Below, piece by piece: positions 12,101 through 24,100 of a DNA stretch of 27,656 nucleotides. This stretch comes from Chlamydomonas sphaeroides. Its lineage: Eukaryota; Chlorophyta; Chlorophyceae; Chlamydomonadales; Chlamydomonadaceae. The stretch covers positions 1-27,656 of the forward strand of contig BDDC01001266.1 of assembly GCA_001662425.1 (NCBI GenBank), read 5' to 3'. The translations under genes and the position numbers were made by a program. The notes under the pieces are model-generated. The model saw nothing but the letters and a program-made list of their open reading frames with translations. It made no database searches and had not been told where the DNA came from. Position 1 is the stretch's first letter; every line of letters begins with the position of its first letter.

Positions 12101-15100
12101 CAAGGCTGCTCGGTGAAACAGCCTTGCTTCCTGGGATGAAGTGCATGCATGGAGCGAACATGCCGTACCTGTACGTGTCTGCCTGGGCCAGGTACATGCC
12201 CACCCACAGTCCCAGCTGACGTAGCTGGACGAGCTCGGCGGGGGACAGGTTGCGCTGCAGCAGGCGGAGCAGTGTGTCCGCAGCGCCCGGGGTCTCCAGT
12301 GTCGCCAGGTGGCCTCCCTGCGCCTGGCACGTGCGGCGAGCGACCTCCCAGGTTGCCGGGGCCGTGATGAGGCGGTACTTGGCATCGCCGACCAGGGACA
12401 CCAGCCGTGGGGATATCGTCTCTGCGTTGGCATCTCACATAGTGTTAGCAACGTGCAGCCAAGTATTGAGCGTCCCGTATATATAGCCCACTCACCGATG
12501 GCGAGAGAGCTGGCCTGGACATAGTCAGGCAGCAGGATTCGCTCGGCTGTGGCACAAATCTGACCGATTGAGTCATCCATGCCGTACTCTAGCACGTAGC
12601 CGGCCCGGTTGTAGTTGGCCTGATACGATGCCGCGCTGAGCTGCTGGCCGTCAAGTGCTCGAGCGCACGTGCAGCGGCCGTCCTTGTACCACACCTGAGA
12701 GGACCCCGCGTGGGGACACAAGAGTTGAGACAGGGAATGAAGAGCCACCACACATGCCACACACTCACCGATAGCGAAGTCGAGGCATAGGGCCAGGTGG
12801 GGGCCATGGATCCCAGGCATGTCTCGGCACACGAGGCTGCATCCTCGGGTCCCGATACAGTCGCATCGGTGCCCTCCAGGCGGGGCACAGACCACTCGGC
12901 GCGGCATACAACTTGTAGAGAGCCTGCAGGGCAAGATGTAAGGAGTTGCTTGCCTCCAGTATAGGGTCGAACACCGTATGGCTCGCATATCCTCACTCGT
13001 TGGCATCATGCTGGCCAGGTCGGGCTTGCCGCAGATCGCGCCCCAGTGCAGCCCTGTCGTCTGCATCATAGGCCCTCCAGGTGGAGAGACTGTGCCCGCG
13101 ATGCCTGTGTTGCGGGGCAAGGGAATTCTGCATGATTGCTCAGCACTAACAGCTGATGTCGAGCGTATTAGCTCACCCGTCACTACTGTGCCTGCTGGAC
13201 ACGTCACCACCCTTGTCGAGGGTGGCAGGGGGGCAGATCTGCCCACACAGCCAAAGACAGGCAGCTCTGCGCACATGACATGACGCGCACGCAGAGTCAG
13301 CATCGCGGTTGTTTGTTCACACGCATGTATTATTGCACACTGCCTTGCGACGGTGGTGTGCATTGAACCCACCCTTTGTACACAGCGGCAGCGCCAGCGC
13401 TGAGCACCTCTCTGCCTTCCAGAAGTCTCGATCAGTCCGGAATTCCCACATTGCGCAGTTCTTTAGGGTCGACACGGCTGGCTCGCCCAGCCACCAGCGT
13501 TCGTACGTGAGCTCCGTACCGTCCACCCAGCGCCACACGCCCTCCTCGCGCCCATCGGAGGCCCCCACCCACACGGTAACAGGGCGGGTGCCACCGAGGC
13601 CCGTCGCCCATTCGACGACCATTGCATCGAGGTCGGCTGCGTCGTCATCCAACATGCCAAAGGCGAGGTCGCCGCCCTGCAGGCCAGTGAACCCGGTTAC
13701 TGTAAAGTCTGAGCTATGGTGCTCTAACGGATGCACCCAACTCCGATGCGACAGCAGGCGTGCGAACTTGATTGCTTGCCTGCTGCTGGCAGAAGGAGAG
13801 CGCGTCTGGCCAAGCCATGAGGTCAGAGTACAGAGAGTACACCCTGTCCCTGATGGTGATGGTTGCCGCTGGCAGCACGCTCAGGACTGCGGTGGGCTGG
13901 ACGCCCGACCGACGCCGGCACACAAAACGGAGTGTGTCTGTGCCGCAGTCTGCTGCGGTCCAGTCTGCAGGGCCCACTTTCTTCCCGCCGACCAGCGTGA
14001 GTGACAGTACACCACAAAGCGCTCCACCCGTAGCTGTCGGCTGGACGCGAGCCCAACTTGCATCCATTGCAGTGCCAATTGCGGTCATCCAGGTGGAGCT
14101 GCTCTTGTCGTACACGGCACCGAACCACACCCGCAGCGTGGCCTTGGGGTAGCTGCCCGAGGCCCAGGCAACAAGCATGTCCTCAACCACAGCCACCTCG
14201 GCACCACTTCCCAGCTCAGCCAGCCTGCCGCCATGCGCCTGTGCGCGGAAGGAAAGGGTTTGATACTTGAAGTGAGGCCTTACTTGGGTGCACGTCTCCA
14301 CAACTGGTGGGCCCCGTTGCCTGAAGCTGCCGCTAGGAAGCTAGCAGCGCTGCAGCTTTCCTTCCCGGCGGGCGCACCTCGCAGACGCTATGGGCCGGGT
14401 AGAAGGGCGAGACCATGTCGAAAAGCAGCAGTTCCTCGCCAGACGGCAGCCGGGCTGCTGTGGCGGCTCGTGTGCTCCTTGCAACGCTAGTGTCCAGTGG
14501 TGCTCGCTGGCTGGTGCCTGCCTGCTGGCTGCTGGCGTCTGTTGACAGCGCGCGCCGGCACAGTGGCCGGGCCAGGGCGTTCACGTTGGGGGCACTGGTG
14601 CACTGGCGCCTCACAAATGATGTCGACGAAGACGTGATGCCCGATATGCGCATGACGCCGCACGACTCTGCCTCGACAAGGCCTGTGGGCGCATGAGGAA
14701 TGAAGGAGTTACACATGCGGAAATGAAGGCATCTAGCTGCCTATCACACAAATCGCCGGCACACCGGGCATCTCACCTTGTACACGGTACACAGCGTTCT
14801 GCCAATTAGCACCGCACGTCTGGCAAAGATGAACAGCACGCAGGTATTCATGTGTTGTTTGTCAAGTGCTTGATGTGGACTCAAGTGCCTTTATACCACC
14901 CACCTGGCTGCTGTCACCAGGGCAGCCAAAAGAGCAGCCGCCACTGGGAATGCGGCCCTGGGATACAGCTCGTCCCTGTTCGGAGGTCACCACGCGAGTT
15001 CGGCGCAGATCGGCCTGCATGAGCGTATCTCCAACGCACCTCATCATTTCCCGCCCAGCACTGTACTCCAGCTTGCAAGCCGTACAAGTTGAATCCTGGA

Positions 15101-18100
15101 ATATTGGGCCATCGATGGGGGAGTTGGGGGTGGCTCTTCATTACTGAGAAGGGCGTGCGAGGGTCGCTCCGATCTCACCAGCACGGCGCGCCATCACGCC
15201 GCATAGTTGCGGGGTCATGTAGGCCTGCGCAACAGCCAGAAACCCGTGTGAAAGCGTGCATTGCACTGGCAATTGTAAGAGTGGTGCCAACGTACGGTAT
15301 CTGAGAGCAGGAGGGTGGGTAGCCGGCGATTTGGTGCGTCGAGGTCTGTGAAGCAGCCCAGAAGCCTGTCGGGTGTGGGACCTGCGGCCACATGGCATTG
15401 GTGTGGGCGTATGCGTGGACTAGCATGGCTGGGCAGGACCATGCAAACGTGGTACCGGTATGTGTCGTGAAGCGGTGCATTGCTGGCAAAACTGCTCGCG
15501 GGCTGCTCTTGCTGGGGTGCCGCTTGCCTGTCCACGGCAGACCGAACACTCTCATCTCAGCCACCGCGACTTGTTGTGCAGATGAGTGCAGAACAACCCA
15601 GCCTCCGAAGATGGGCGGAGAAAGCGTAATTGTGATAATTTGACCATCTGGAAGGATGTGGGTGCACACGGGGGTGCGGGGATGCGTTGGTGTGACCCGG
15701 CTTTCGTACAGCAGACGGCCGCAGCGTCTGATGCAAACATGGACGCCCAGGACGGCTGCGGCACCAGCTGCAACCCCCGCAAGCAAGTGCCTCACTCGTT
15801 ATGGCCGCCGACTGCCTCCACACAATGGGGTTGGCCGACATGAAAGCCACGTCGGCGGAAGACGTGATGGACTGGTTGCCCACCCGCACAATGGTGTCCG
15901 TGAACCTGCATGGAAGCTCATGGCCGCGAGGCTTCAACATGCGGCGAATCTTGCCCCAACCCTACCCCCGACCCCGTACCTTTCCGCGCAGCAGTCAGCA
16001 CGCACGACCACCTCAATCCTCTCAATGATGGACAGGGCGGTCAGGTTGACCGCTAGCCAAGGGCGAACTGCACAGACACGAACGCAAGCTTGTCGTCGAC
16101 CACGGTTGCACACGGTCAGCGCCGAACGCACAGCCCCATGCCTGGCACGTTTTACCAAATTGTCTACTAAAACAATGCGCCAAGACTGGGCCCGCACAGG
16201 CTTTGGCCAGGGCGTCTCATGCTGGCCATGGCTGCTAGCACCCCGTGCCTGTGACCCGGCAGCCCCGCCCCGCACCCCGCCCCGCTTGCCATCGCCTACA
16301 CCACCGTGCCAGAAATTATCGCTACGAGCAACAGAGGCGGGGGCAGCACGTGAAAAGGAGGCTTCGTTGCTTGCGGGGTGTCGTCTGATCGTAGTTTGTT
16401 GCTTACGCTGCCGTGCTTCCATCAAAGGCCTTCACCGCTGCGTATGATGTGGGGTTCACGAGAACCGATGATGCAAAGGCTGGCCTGTCCATCGCCATAA
16501 CCAAGCCCGAATAAATGTGGAGGGGGTTGGGGTTGTCAAGTTTAAGTTACATGTACGGCTGGTCAGTGGTCGGGCACGCAGAGGCCACGGCCCTCACCTG
16601 TTGAGCGCTAGGTTGTAGATGCTGGGGCGGGTGACTGCTGGCGTTGCGCCATCCGTAGGGCAGCAGAGCATCGTGATCTGGTTTAGGCCCGTGTCCTGTT
16701 GTAGAGCACCCGAAGTCAGGGAGCAACGGGTAGGTTTGAAGTTATCTCCCATGACCCGTGTGTTGAGCTGGGAGCTACGCCCCAATCAGCAGACGCCCTT
16801 ACATCACCGCGGTCGCCAAGCGGAGCTTGAGCGAGCACCGAGGAGCCGCAGATATAGTGGTTGGCCTGTGGGCGGGGAGAGGTGTGCAGGAATGACCCTC
16901 CGGGTGTTCGCACAGCACACAACAACGCCGTCCATGACGCAACTTACCGGGCATCGCACTTCGCCAAGCAGAGTGCCGAACGGGCCGGCTGGGTCTGCAC
17001 GGCCGCCGTGGCTGCGTGTGGAGGTGGTTGAGGTATTTGAGAGCGTGTCGCAGGTGTGTGGCCACGCCCGGGCCTCAACCCAAGCCCTTACTGGCAGATC
17101 AGGGCCACATTCGTGATGCCCATGCCGTCAACACCGGAGGAGCTGCCCCACACCTGCAACATCAGGCGTGGTGTAAGGCACGCGAGGGATCACTGTCCGT
17201 AGCTTCCCGCCACGGGTCGTTGCCTTTTAAAGCGATTCAGTGGTGCGAGTGCAGTGTTACGATGATTAAAACTACAACCTACCGCCATGCCGACCGCGTG
17301 ATTGTACGGCGTGTTGGTCGAACTGCAGTACCTGGAAGTAAGATGGTGGACGAAGCAGACATGCTTGCAAGATACGCAGGGACGTGCAGCTGTGTGGTGA
17401 ACGCCAGCGCGCCACATACTCGGTCACCACGAAGCATTTTGGCAAGTCAGCGTGTTCCTTACCGCCAGCTCGTGGTTGTACCGACACTGGTCCAGTCCGG
17501 CCCCGACCGGATGATGCTTGAAGGCGGACCCTGCCCGTCCGCCGCCACTCCATCGCTACACCACAGCGACATGGACAGGGCGCCGAAGCGGTCTTGCGCC
17601 CCGCCCGGCAGCGTGTCGTTGCTGATCGCTGCATCAACGCGGATGAGGATGCCCCGCACGTACCGCCCAGCCGGGCAGAGCGCATCTTCGTACTGCTGGC
17701 CTTGCGTCGACACGTACGGCAGGTGGTGACGAGTGACGGTGAGGGCCCCACGGAGCGGCGCCGACCAGCGCAGTGTGCTCGGGACGCGTGTGATGCCGTC
17801 GACCGAGTAGACCCAAGCACCATCGCTGGCGCGGTCGTTGGCGCCAAACCAGGCGTTGACCACAAAAGAGCGACTGTTGCGGCTGCCGTACCGCTCTGTA
17901 AGCATTCGGCCGACCTGGGTTGAGTTTGCAATAGAAAGGCGGCAGCGAACGATGTGAGTTGGGTAGCGACTGCGAAGCCAGCACGCGCTGCCTTGGCGGT
18001 AGCCACACCAAATAGTAATGGCGCTCCTCACCCGGCCAGCGTCCTGCGGGTTGGTGAACCACGCCAGCGACCCGCCACCTTGCGCCTGGCAGAAGGTCTC

Positions 18101-21100
18101 GGCCGCCTCAAAGTCTGTCGTGATGTCGTAGAGGGCGTAATGCACGCCTTGCTCGACCGTGTGCGCAATGGGTGCGTTGCTGCCGCCCACGCTGGTGGCA
18201 AGGTCGCGCATGCACAAGGGCCGCGCCCAGGAGCCGCGGCACGGGGCGTCCCGCCAACCCCAGTTGTTGCTGGCTGTGTACACGACCATTGCGCAGTCCT
18301 CACGCAGACCTGCAGCAATTCATGTCATGTAATAAGCTCCGTCTCCAAACTTGAGACCTTGCATTCGTGTGCGCTGTGTTGCCCACCTGTTGCATTGACT
18401 GATCCCACGGTATCCAGGCTAGCTAGCCGTCCACCGCTCGGCTGGCTGGGAAGCCACATGGTAGGGCTGGCTTCGCCATCGGTCGAGGCCCAGCGCCAGA
18501 CGCCAGACTCAGCGACACTGGAAGTCAGGCCGAACCAGGCCTCCAGCTGGCCACCGCTGGAGCTCAGCAGGGATGCGAACTGGGCGGCGAGGTTGTTCAC
18601 AAGGACGGCGAAGTTCTGAGACGCCTCGGCCGTTGTCAGCTCGGCAAGTGTCCCGCCAACTGCCTCGCACAGGGCCTGGGCACGGGATTGATCGAACATG
18701 CCATCGTATGCCGCAAGGACGGTCTTGCCCATGTTGATGACACGTGAGGCCAGCGGTTGGAGCGCGGCGACAGCTGCCATCTCCTGGACCGAGGGGTTCT
18801 GTGAGCCAGCGGCGCGACGGCACGCGATGCGGTGCATCTGAGCGCAAGGCACGTCCGCGAAGCCCTTGGTTGTGACAACGTCCAGCATTGCGCAGTCCCT
18901 GCCGCTGCTGCTGGCAGTGGCAGAAGGAGCGCCTGCGGGCGGCATGGGCGGAGCATGCTCGCATCGGCACGGCGGTCACCCGGACGGCCTCAGACGCGTG
19001 GTGTGGGGCTAGTTGCAGTGGACCAAGCCACCCCGCCCGGGGCCGACCGCTGAATGTTACAGCGCTTGCCCACCTGGCGCCCATCGGTGGTTCACAGACG
19101 TGACGGTGGCAGGTACCAGGGGCGACAAACCGCTGGTCGTGCTGTACAGGAGTGGGCTGGACGGGTACCTGCAAGGCCGAGCCATTGAGTCCAGTGAGCT
19201 ACAAGTCCTTCCGTCGTTACTCGGCAACTGTGACGTACCTCCAGTTGTTGGTGATCTCGAGGACACACATGGATGCAGCAATGCTGGAGCAGGCCACGTC
19301 GCTCCACACGTGCGTGCAGCTGCAGCAGCGCGACCAAAGGCACATACATGCTCAATAACACAATCATAAGGGCCATCAAGCGCTGATGATCAGTGAATCG
19401 CACCTGCCCCAGGGGCCGCCGGCCTGGCGAGAGCAGTTCAGCCGGATGGCAGAGCAGTCGTTCGTCCCTAGGGGCGTGGTCCGCAGCCAGGTGGCGGCAT
19501 AGAAGAAAGGCTGGCCGTCAGCCCAGCGCCAGATGTCGTTGACCTCTGTGCGAAACGATCAAATCGTGCAGTGTACGTCATGGGGCTGCCTCAGAAGCAG
19601 GGACACCCACATGTCCACCCATAGCATGGCGTGCTTCTTCAACACGCACCCCTGTCGTTTAGGCCCATGTGTAGGAATGCCGTGCCAGTGTTGCCACCCG
19701 CATCCAATGTAAAGGTCAGAGACGACAGGACCCTTGGTTGTGCCAACCTGGTTAGCGGCATAATGGTGAAACCAATTGGCCATCTTGAAGGGCATTGCCC
19801 TGCTGCCGGCACCCGCTTGTCCTGTCCCCTGCCATGCCGGCCCACATTACGTCACTCACAGGTCGCTCATGACCCGGCTGTACTCAGCGGCACTGCCAAA
19901 ACTGGCGAGGCCGCCGTTGCCCGTCTGATGACACACCGTGAGGGCGTCGTCCCAGCTGCGGGCCGCTGCATAGATCTGAAACCGCCGTCCAGACACAAGG
20001 GTGCTACCAGCAGCCGACGTATCTGCATGCGCGAGTCATCGTTTCGGGTAGGTTTAATCTGCGTACACCAGGTACTGCCAGGTACTGTCAGCAGCATGGA
20101 CTACGGTACACCCTTCAGGATGGCGAGGCGAGTTGACACGGGCCACACACGAGTGATTCAGTGATACACGGGCCACACACGGGTGGTGCAGTGATACATA
20201 CCATACATGAAACCATACTGTCAAGTACACAGAGCGTGCTGAGTTGACGCACCGCGCTCGCAAACGTACGGATACGAGTACGTTGGTGAGGAGCAGGGCA
20301 GGTTGACCCAGGTGTGTGATGTGCACGTCTTTGCGGCGTTGTTGCAGCCGCTAGACATGATGGCCACACACTCGCCATGGCCCGCTATGGGGCGTGAGGC
20401 GGCCCATGTGTCGAACGATGTGGCTGCTGGGGTCTGCCCAGGCCACGAATAGCTGATGGGGTCAAGGCTCAGAGGCACACCGTAGACCTTTGGCGATGAG
20501 GCATGGTGACGGTATGTGCGTGGGTAGGTGTGGTTAGCGCGAGGCGATCGGCGCATGCACAAATCGTCAGAAGTGACACGACACCCACCTCCAGCTCAGA
20601 CACCTGCGAGTCGGCAACAATGCGTTCGCTCAGCGCAAGCCAACTGAGAACGCATTGCCGCAGGTGCGTACCTGGAGGAACCGATCTGGTAACAATGGAC
20701 GGCCACGAACACACACGGGGCAAGGTGCCAGGTCAGCGGCGCCATGATAGGAAATTCCATCCACGCCAGCATGAGTGGGCGCACGTGCAGACCTGCCCAC
20801 CTGTACGAATGCTTCCCGCGAAGTTCTGCGGCAGGGGGCAGAGGCGCGTGTGGGAGGCGTGTTGCGAGCTGGCGTTGCCGAGTGGTGCACCACTCTATTG
20901 GGCCCCGCGGGCCTGCAAGCTCACCTGCATGGTGATCCACCTGCGGCACGCATGGCACGGCACGGCATGCCGCAGCAGTCAAGGCCATGCTTCTAATCGA
21001 GCAGCATTCCCTAAACTCCGTACCCAGCAAGGCTTCCGTACATACACAGCGCGGCACGAGAACAACGGCTCCGCGGTGCTTTACCCGCCCGCTCAACCGC

Positions 21101-24100
21101 CCCTTACTGGCCGATGACGTAGGTGTCGAGCCGCACGTCAATGGCGGTGCCCTGTATGTCCACAAACGACACCAGGCGAGGGTGCTGATGACAGCAGCAG
21201 GAGGGCTGTGTAGTCCTGGCTGCGTGCCATAGTGGCCCCCCGCCCAACCATCCCCTGCCCGCCGTCCGGCCCTCACCTGGCCATAAATGACATCAGGAGC
21301 CTGCAGGGTTCATCGGAGCGAGCAAACATGCCGTACACAGCCGGCAGCGGAACCACAGGTCATACATGCGTGCTCGATGTAGCGGCAGTATGCATAACAG
21401 ACGGCAGACCTTTGCCATGTATGGATTATCGGGTGCATGCGTGCACCAGAATGCCCGCCCCCGCGATAACGCCGATAACGTGCCTGCTTCCACACTAGCG
21501 GGTTGCGGACGAGGTTGGCGTTGTCGGCTGTGGTCCTGCAATGCGTTAAGCCGGCAGCCGGCATGCATATGGGCCGCATGGTGCAAAGAGCGCGAGCTGC
21601 CGCGGCAGCAGCATTGCATTGCACCGCATGGCTCACTTGATTGGAACAAAGCCAACGCGCAGCTCGGCATTCCTAGCACGTGGGGAAGAGATGAGCCAGC
21701 AGCATCAGCAAGGTAAGATATGCGCATGCGAGCAGGGTGGGCACGCGTGTGCACCGCATGCAAGCAGCGGTCGGGTACACGGTGTTGCTGAGATTAGGGC
21801 ACTCCACTGACCGGGTGCGCTCGGCTGAGTTGCTGTCCGCCCTGCCGTAGACCAGCACCCTCCGCACAACAGTGGTCTGTCGCAGGTTGACGCTGAGCCT
21901 GTGGATCAAAACACGGCATACAAGGGCTGACATACGGACGCGCAGACTGGGCTGCTGCTGCTGCTGCTGCTGCTGTTGCGACCACCCACTTGCCCTTTCA
22001 TTCCGCGACAATAGCCGATAGCGAATTGCATTGAATACCCTCTCTTACCATGGTGTCAAGTCGTTATCAGAGTGGAAGAAGATATTCAAAGGCTGAGTGG
22101 TGCCGTCTACCGCCAGCCACTGCAGGTGGAGGGCCCGCAGCGTGCCAGGCCGTACATTGTGAGCGTGCAGCTTGCCGCAGGGTGCGCTCGTGCAAGGTGA
22201 GCTTAGGCCGCACCGGTCCCATGCCAGAGAAGATGGACGAGGCGTAGGCCGGGCGGAGGAAAGCCATATTTGAGGGGTTGGGCAGCGTCATCTGAACGCC
22301 AAACACCTGATGGTAACGCATTGGGATGAAGCGGGGGGCAAGTACTTGGGGGTCAGTCACAGCTAGTCATAATGTATGTGTGCGGCTGTAGTGTCCGGGC
22401 TGCCGCCCTTCACAGCTGTGCATGGGCGCAAAGGGCGTACCTGCAGCTCCGTGACCTGTGGTAGCACGGACGGCAAGCAACGGATGCACGGGGTGTGTCA
22501 AGCACGATGGGGCGTATCTTGCTTGCATAGGGTAGGGGGCAAGAAAAGGCCCCACCTGAAGGATATTCTGCCCTTGGTCTATCAACCGTTTGGGTACGAG
22601 CGACAGGCGCACATGCAGGGAACAGGGCCGTGAGTCAGTGAATTCAACAGGCACTCATGTGTGCCGTGCCACCGCGCGCCCCGATGGGGTCTGCTAGCTC
22701 CCGTCCGAATGCATTAGACGCGATCACAATGCCAAGGTATCACCTGGATTCCTGTTCTGCACTGTCACCTGCAGTGTTCATAGCATGCACAAGAACGCAG
22801 GAAGGGGTGTTGGGCGCCACGCACTGTGCGGTAGGTGCTGGCCGCTTTTTGTCCGGCTTACCCAGCTGTCATGTTGAGCCAGTGGTCGAAAGGGGCCGTG
22901 GGACGAGCATTGCAGCAGGGTGACGTCAGTGTGCGCGGGCGCTGGGGCTGCCGTAGTGCGGGGATGCGCACTCTCTCGCACCAGCCCGTGTGCTCTCGCC
23001 CTTTTGGCCACTATGCCGACATGGGTCCGGTGTGGGCCACCGCACACAGGCACGTGCACGCCTCCCACGACCGCACCGTCCGATGAATGGCGTATTGAGA
23101 GCCACAGTGGATGCTGCGCCATCAGCCACCGGGCCTGGCTGCGTCCAGACGAGGCTGTCGCGGCAACACATTGAGGTGCCGGCGTCAGGAGTAGTGAGTA
23201 GTGGTGGGCAGATGTCATGTATGCATGCGGTGTTGTGCACACCTGTTCTGTGCGATCGAGCCCCTGTCAAAGCGGTTCATGATAGCCGTGTCTCCTACAG
23301 GTATGACGAATGCATGCGTTGGAAGAGCGCGGTCAGCTAGGCTCTGGCCCACTTTGCCATGGCCTGATCCATGATCCATGACATGCGCTCGCTGCGTCAT
23401 GCCCACGGAGGCAGGTCCCTCCTGCCGAGGATATGCTGCTCGCATATACGCACCTATGCGGATCTCGGCACGGGAGGTACGGAACGCGCAGCAGTCCAGG
23501 CGCCACCTGAGGGGGCACGGGCATATGCAGAGGCCAGGCGGGTAAGGGCTGCACGCGATTGCATACGGCAGGTCCCACCCTGGTGCGCAAGACCATCCTC
23601 GCTGATCGCAGCCCGTGGAGGGTCTTGCCTGATCCGGATGGAGCTGACCGCGTGCCGACTCGATAGGTCCACTGAGAGGAATGGATCTCCGCCATCCAGG
23701 GCCGCAACTGCGGTTGGTTGCAAGCATACGCATCTCCGGTCGGTCGAAGACCGCCTAATGCACCTCACGGGAGCCAGGTGCCTGTGACATCAGGCACTCT
23801 ACACAACACGCAACCGCCTTACCGTCAGAGTGGAACATGCTCTGTGCGACAGAGGCACAAAGGGGACGTACATTATGTTTGGGCGCATATGTTGCAAGGG
23901 CCGGCCAGCCAGGAATGCGCCCAACTCACAGCTGAGTTGATCTTTGGATGTTTCACATGTTTCATGAGGGGCACGACGTTGTGAGTTGATTGGCATGTCC
24001 GAGCAAAATGCACATCCAGCAGTCAACCAGCGGGTTCGATCGTCGGTAGCGACATCGCGGCATCATCGTGTCGCGCACCTCATTTCCGTCTACGGCAAAA

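Noticed and set aside
11891..13372. Minus-strand 493-codon uninterrupted frame as a single-exon gene
   Set aside because: It crosses at least four introns and matches the true frame only in some exons; splicing gives coherent domains whereas the unspliced frame does not.
13309..14004. Plus-strand 231-codon open frame
   Set aside because: Antisense of CTLD-10/-11 exons; no domain or signal peptide.
15656..16447. Plus-strand 263-codon open frame
   Set aside because: It runs antisense across FTP-4 exons and introns, has an Arg/Pro/Thr-rich composition with no fold, and is explained by GC-rich antisense openness.
17016..17729. Plus-strand 237-codon open frame
   Set aside because: Antisense of VMO-I and CTLD-8 exons; no recognisable protein features.
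21951..21977. Polyglutamine-coding CAG tract
   Set aside because: The flanking exons join in phase (PW-LSVNL) without it; it is intronic.
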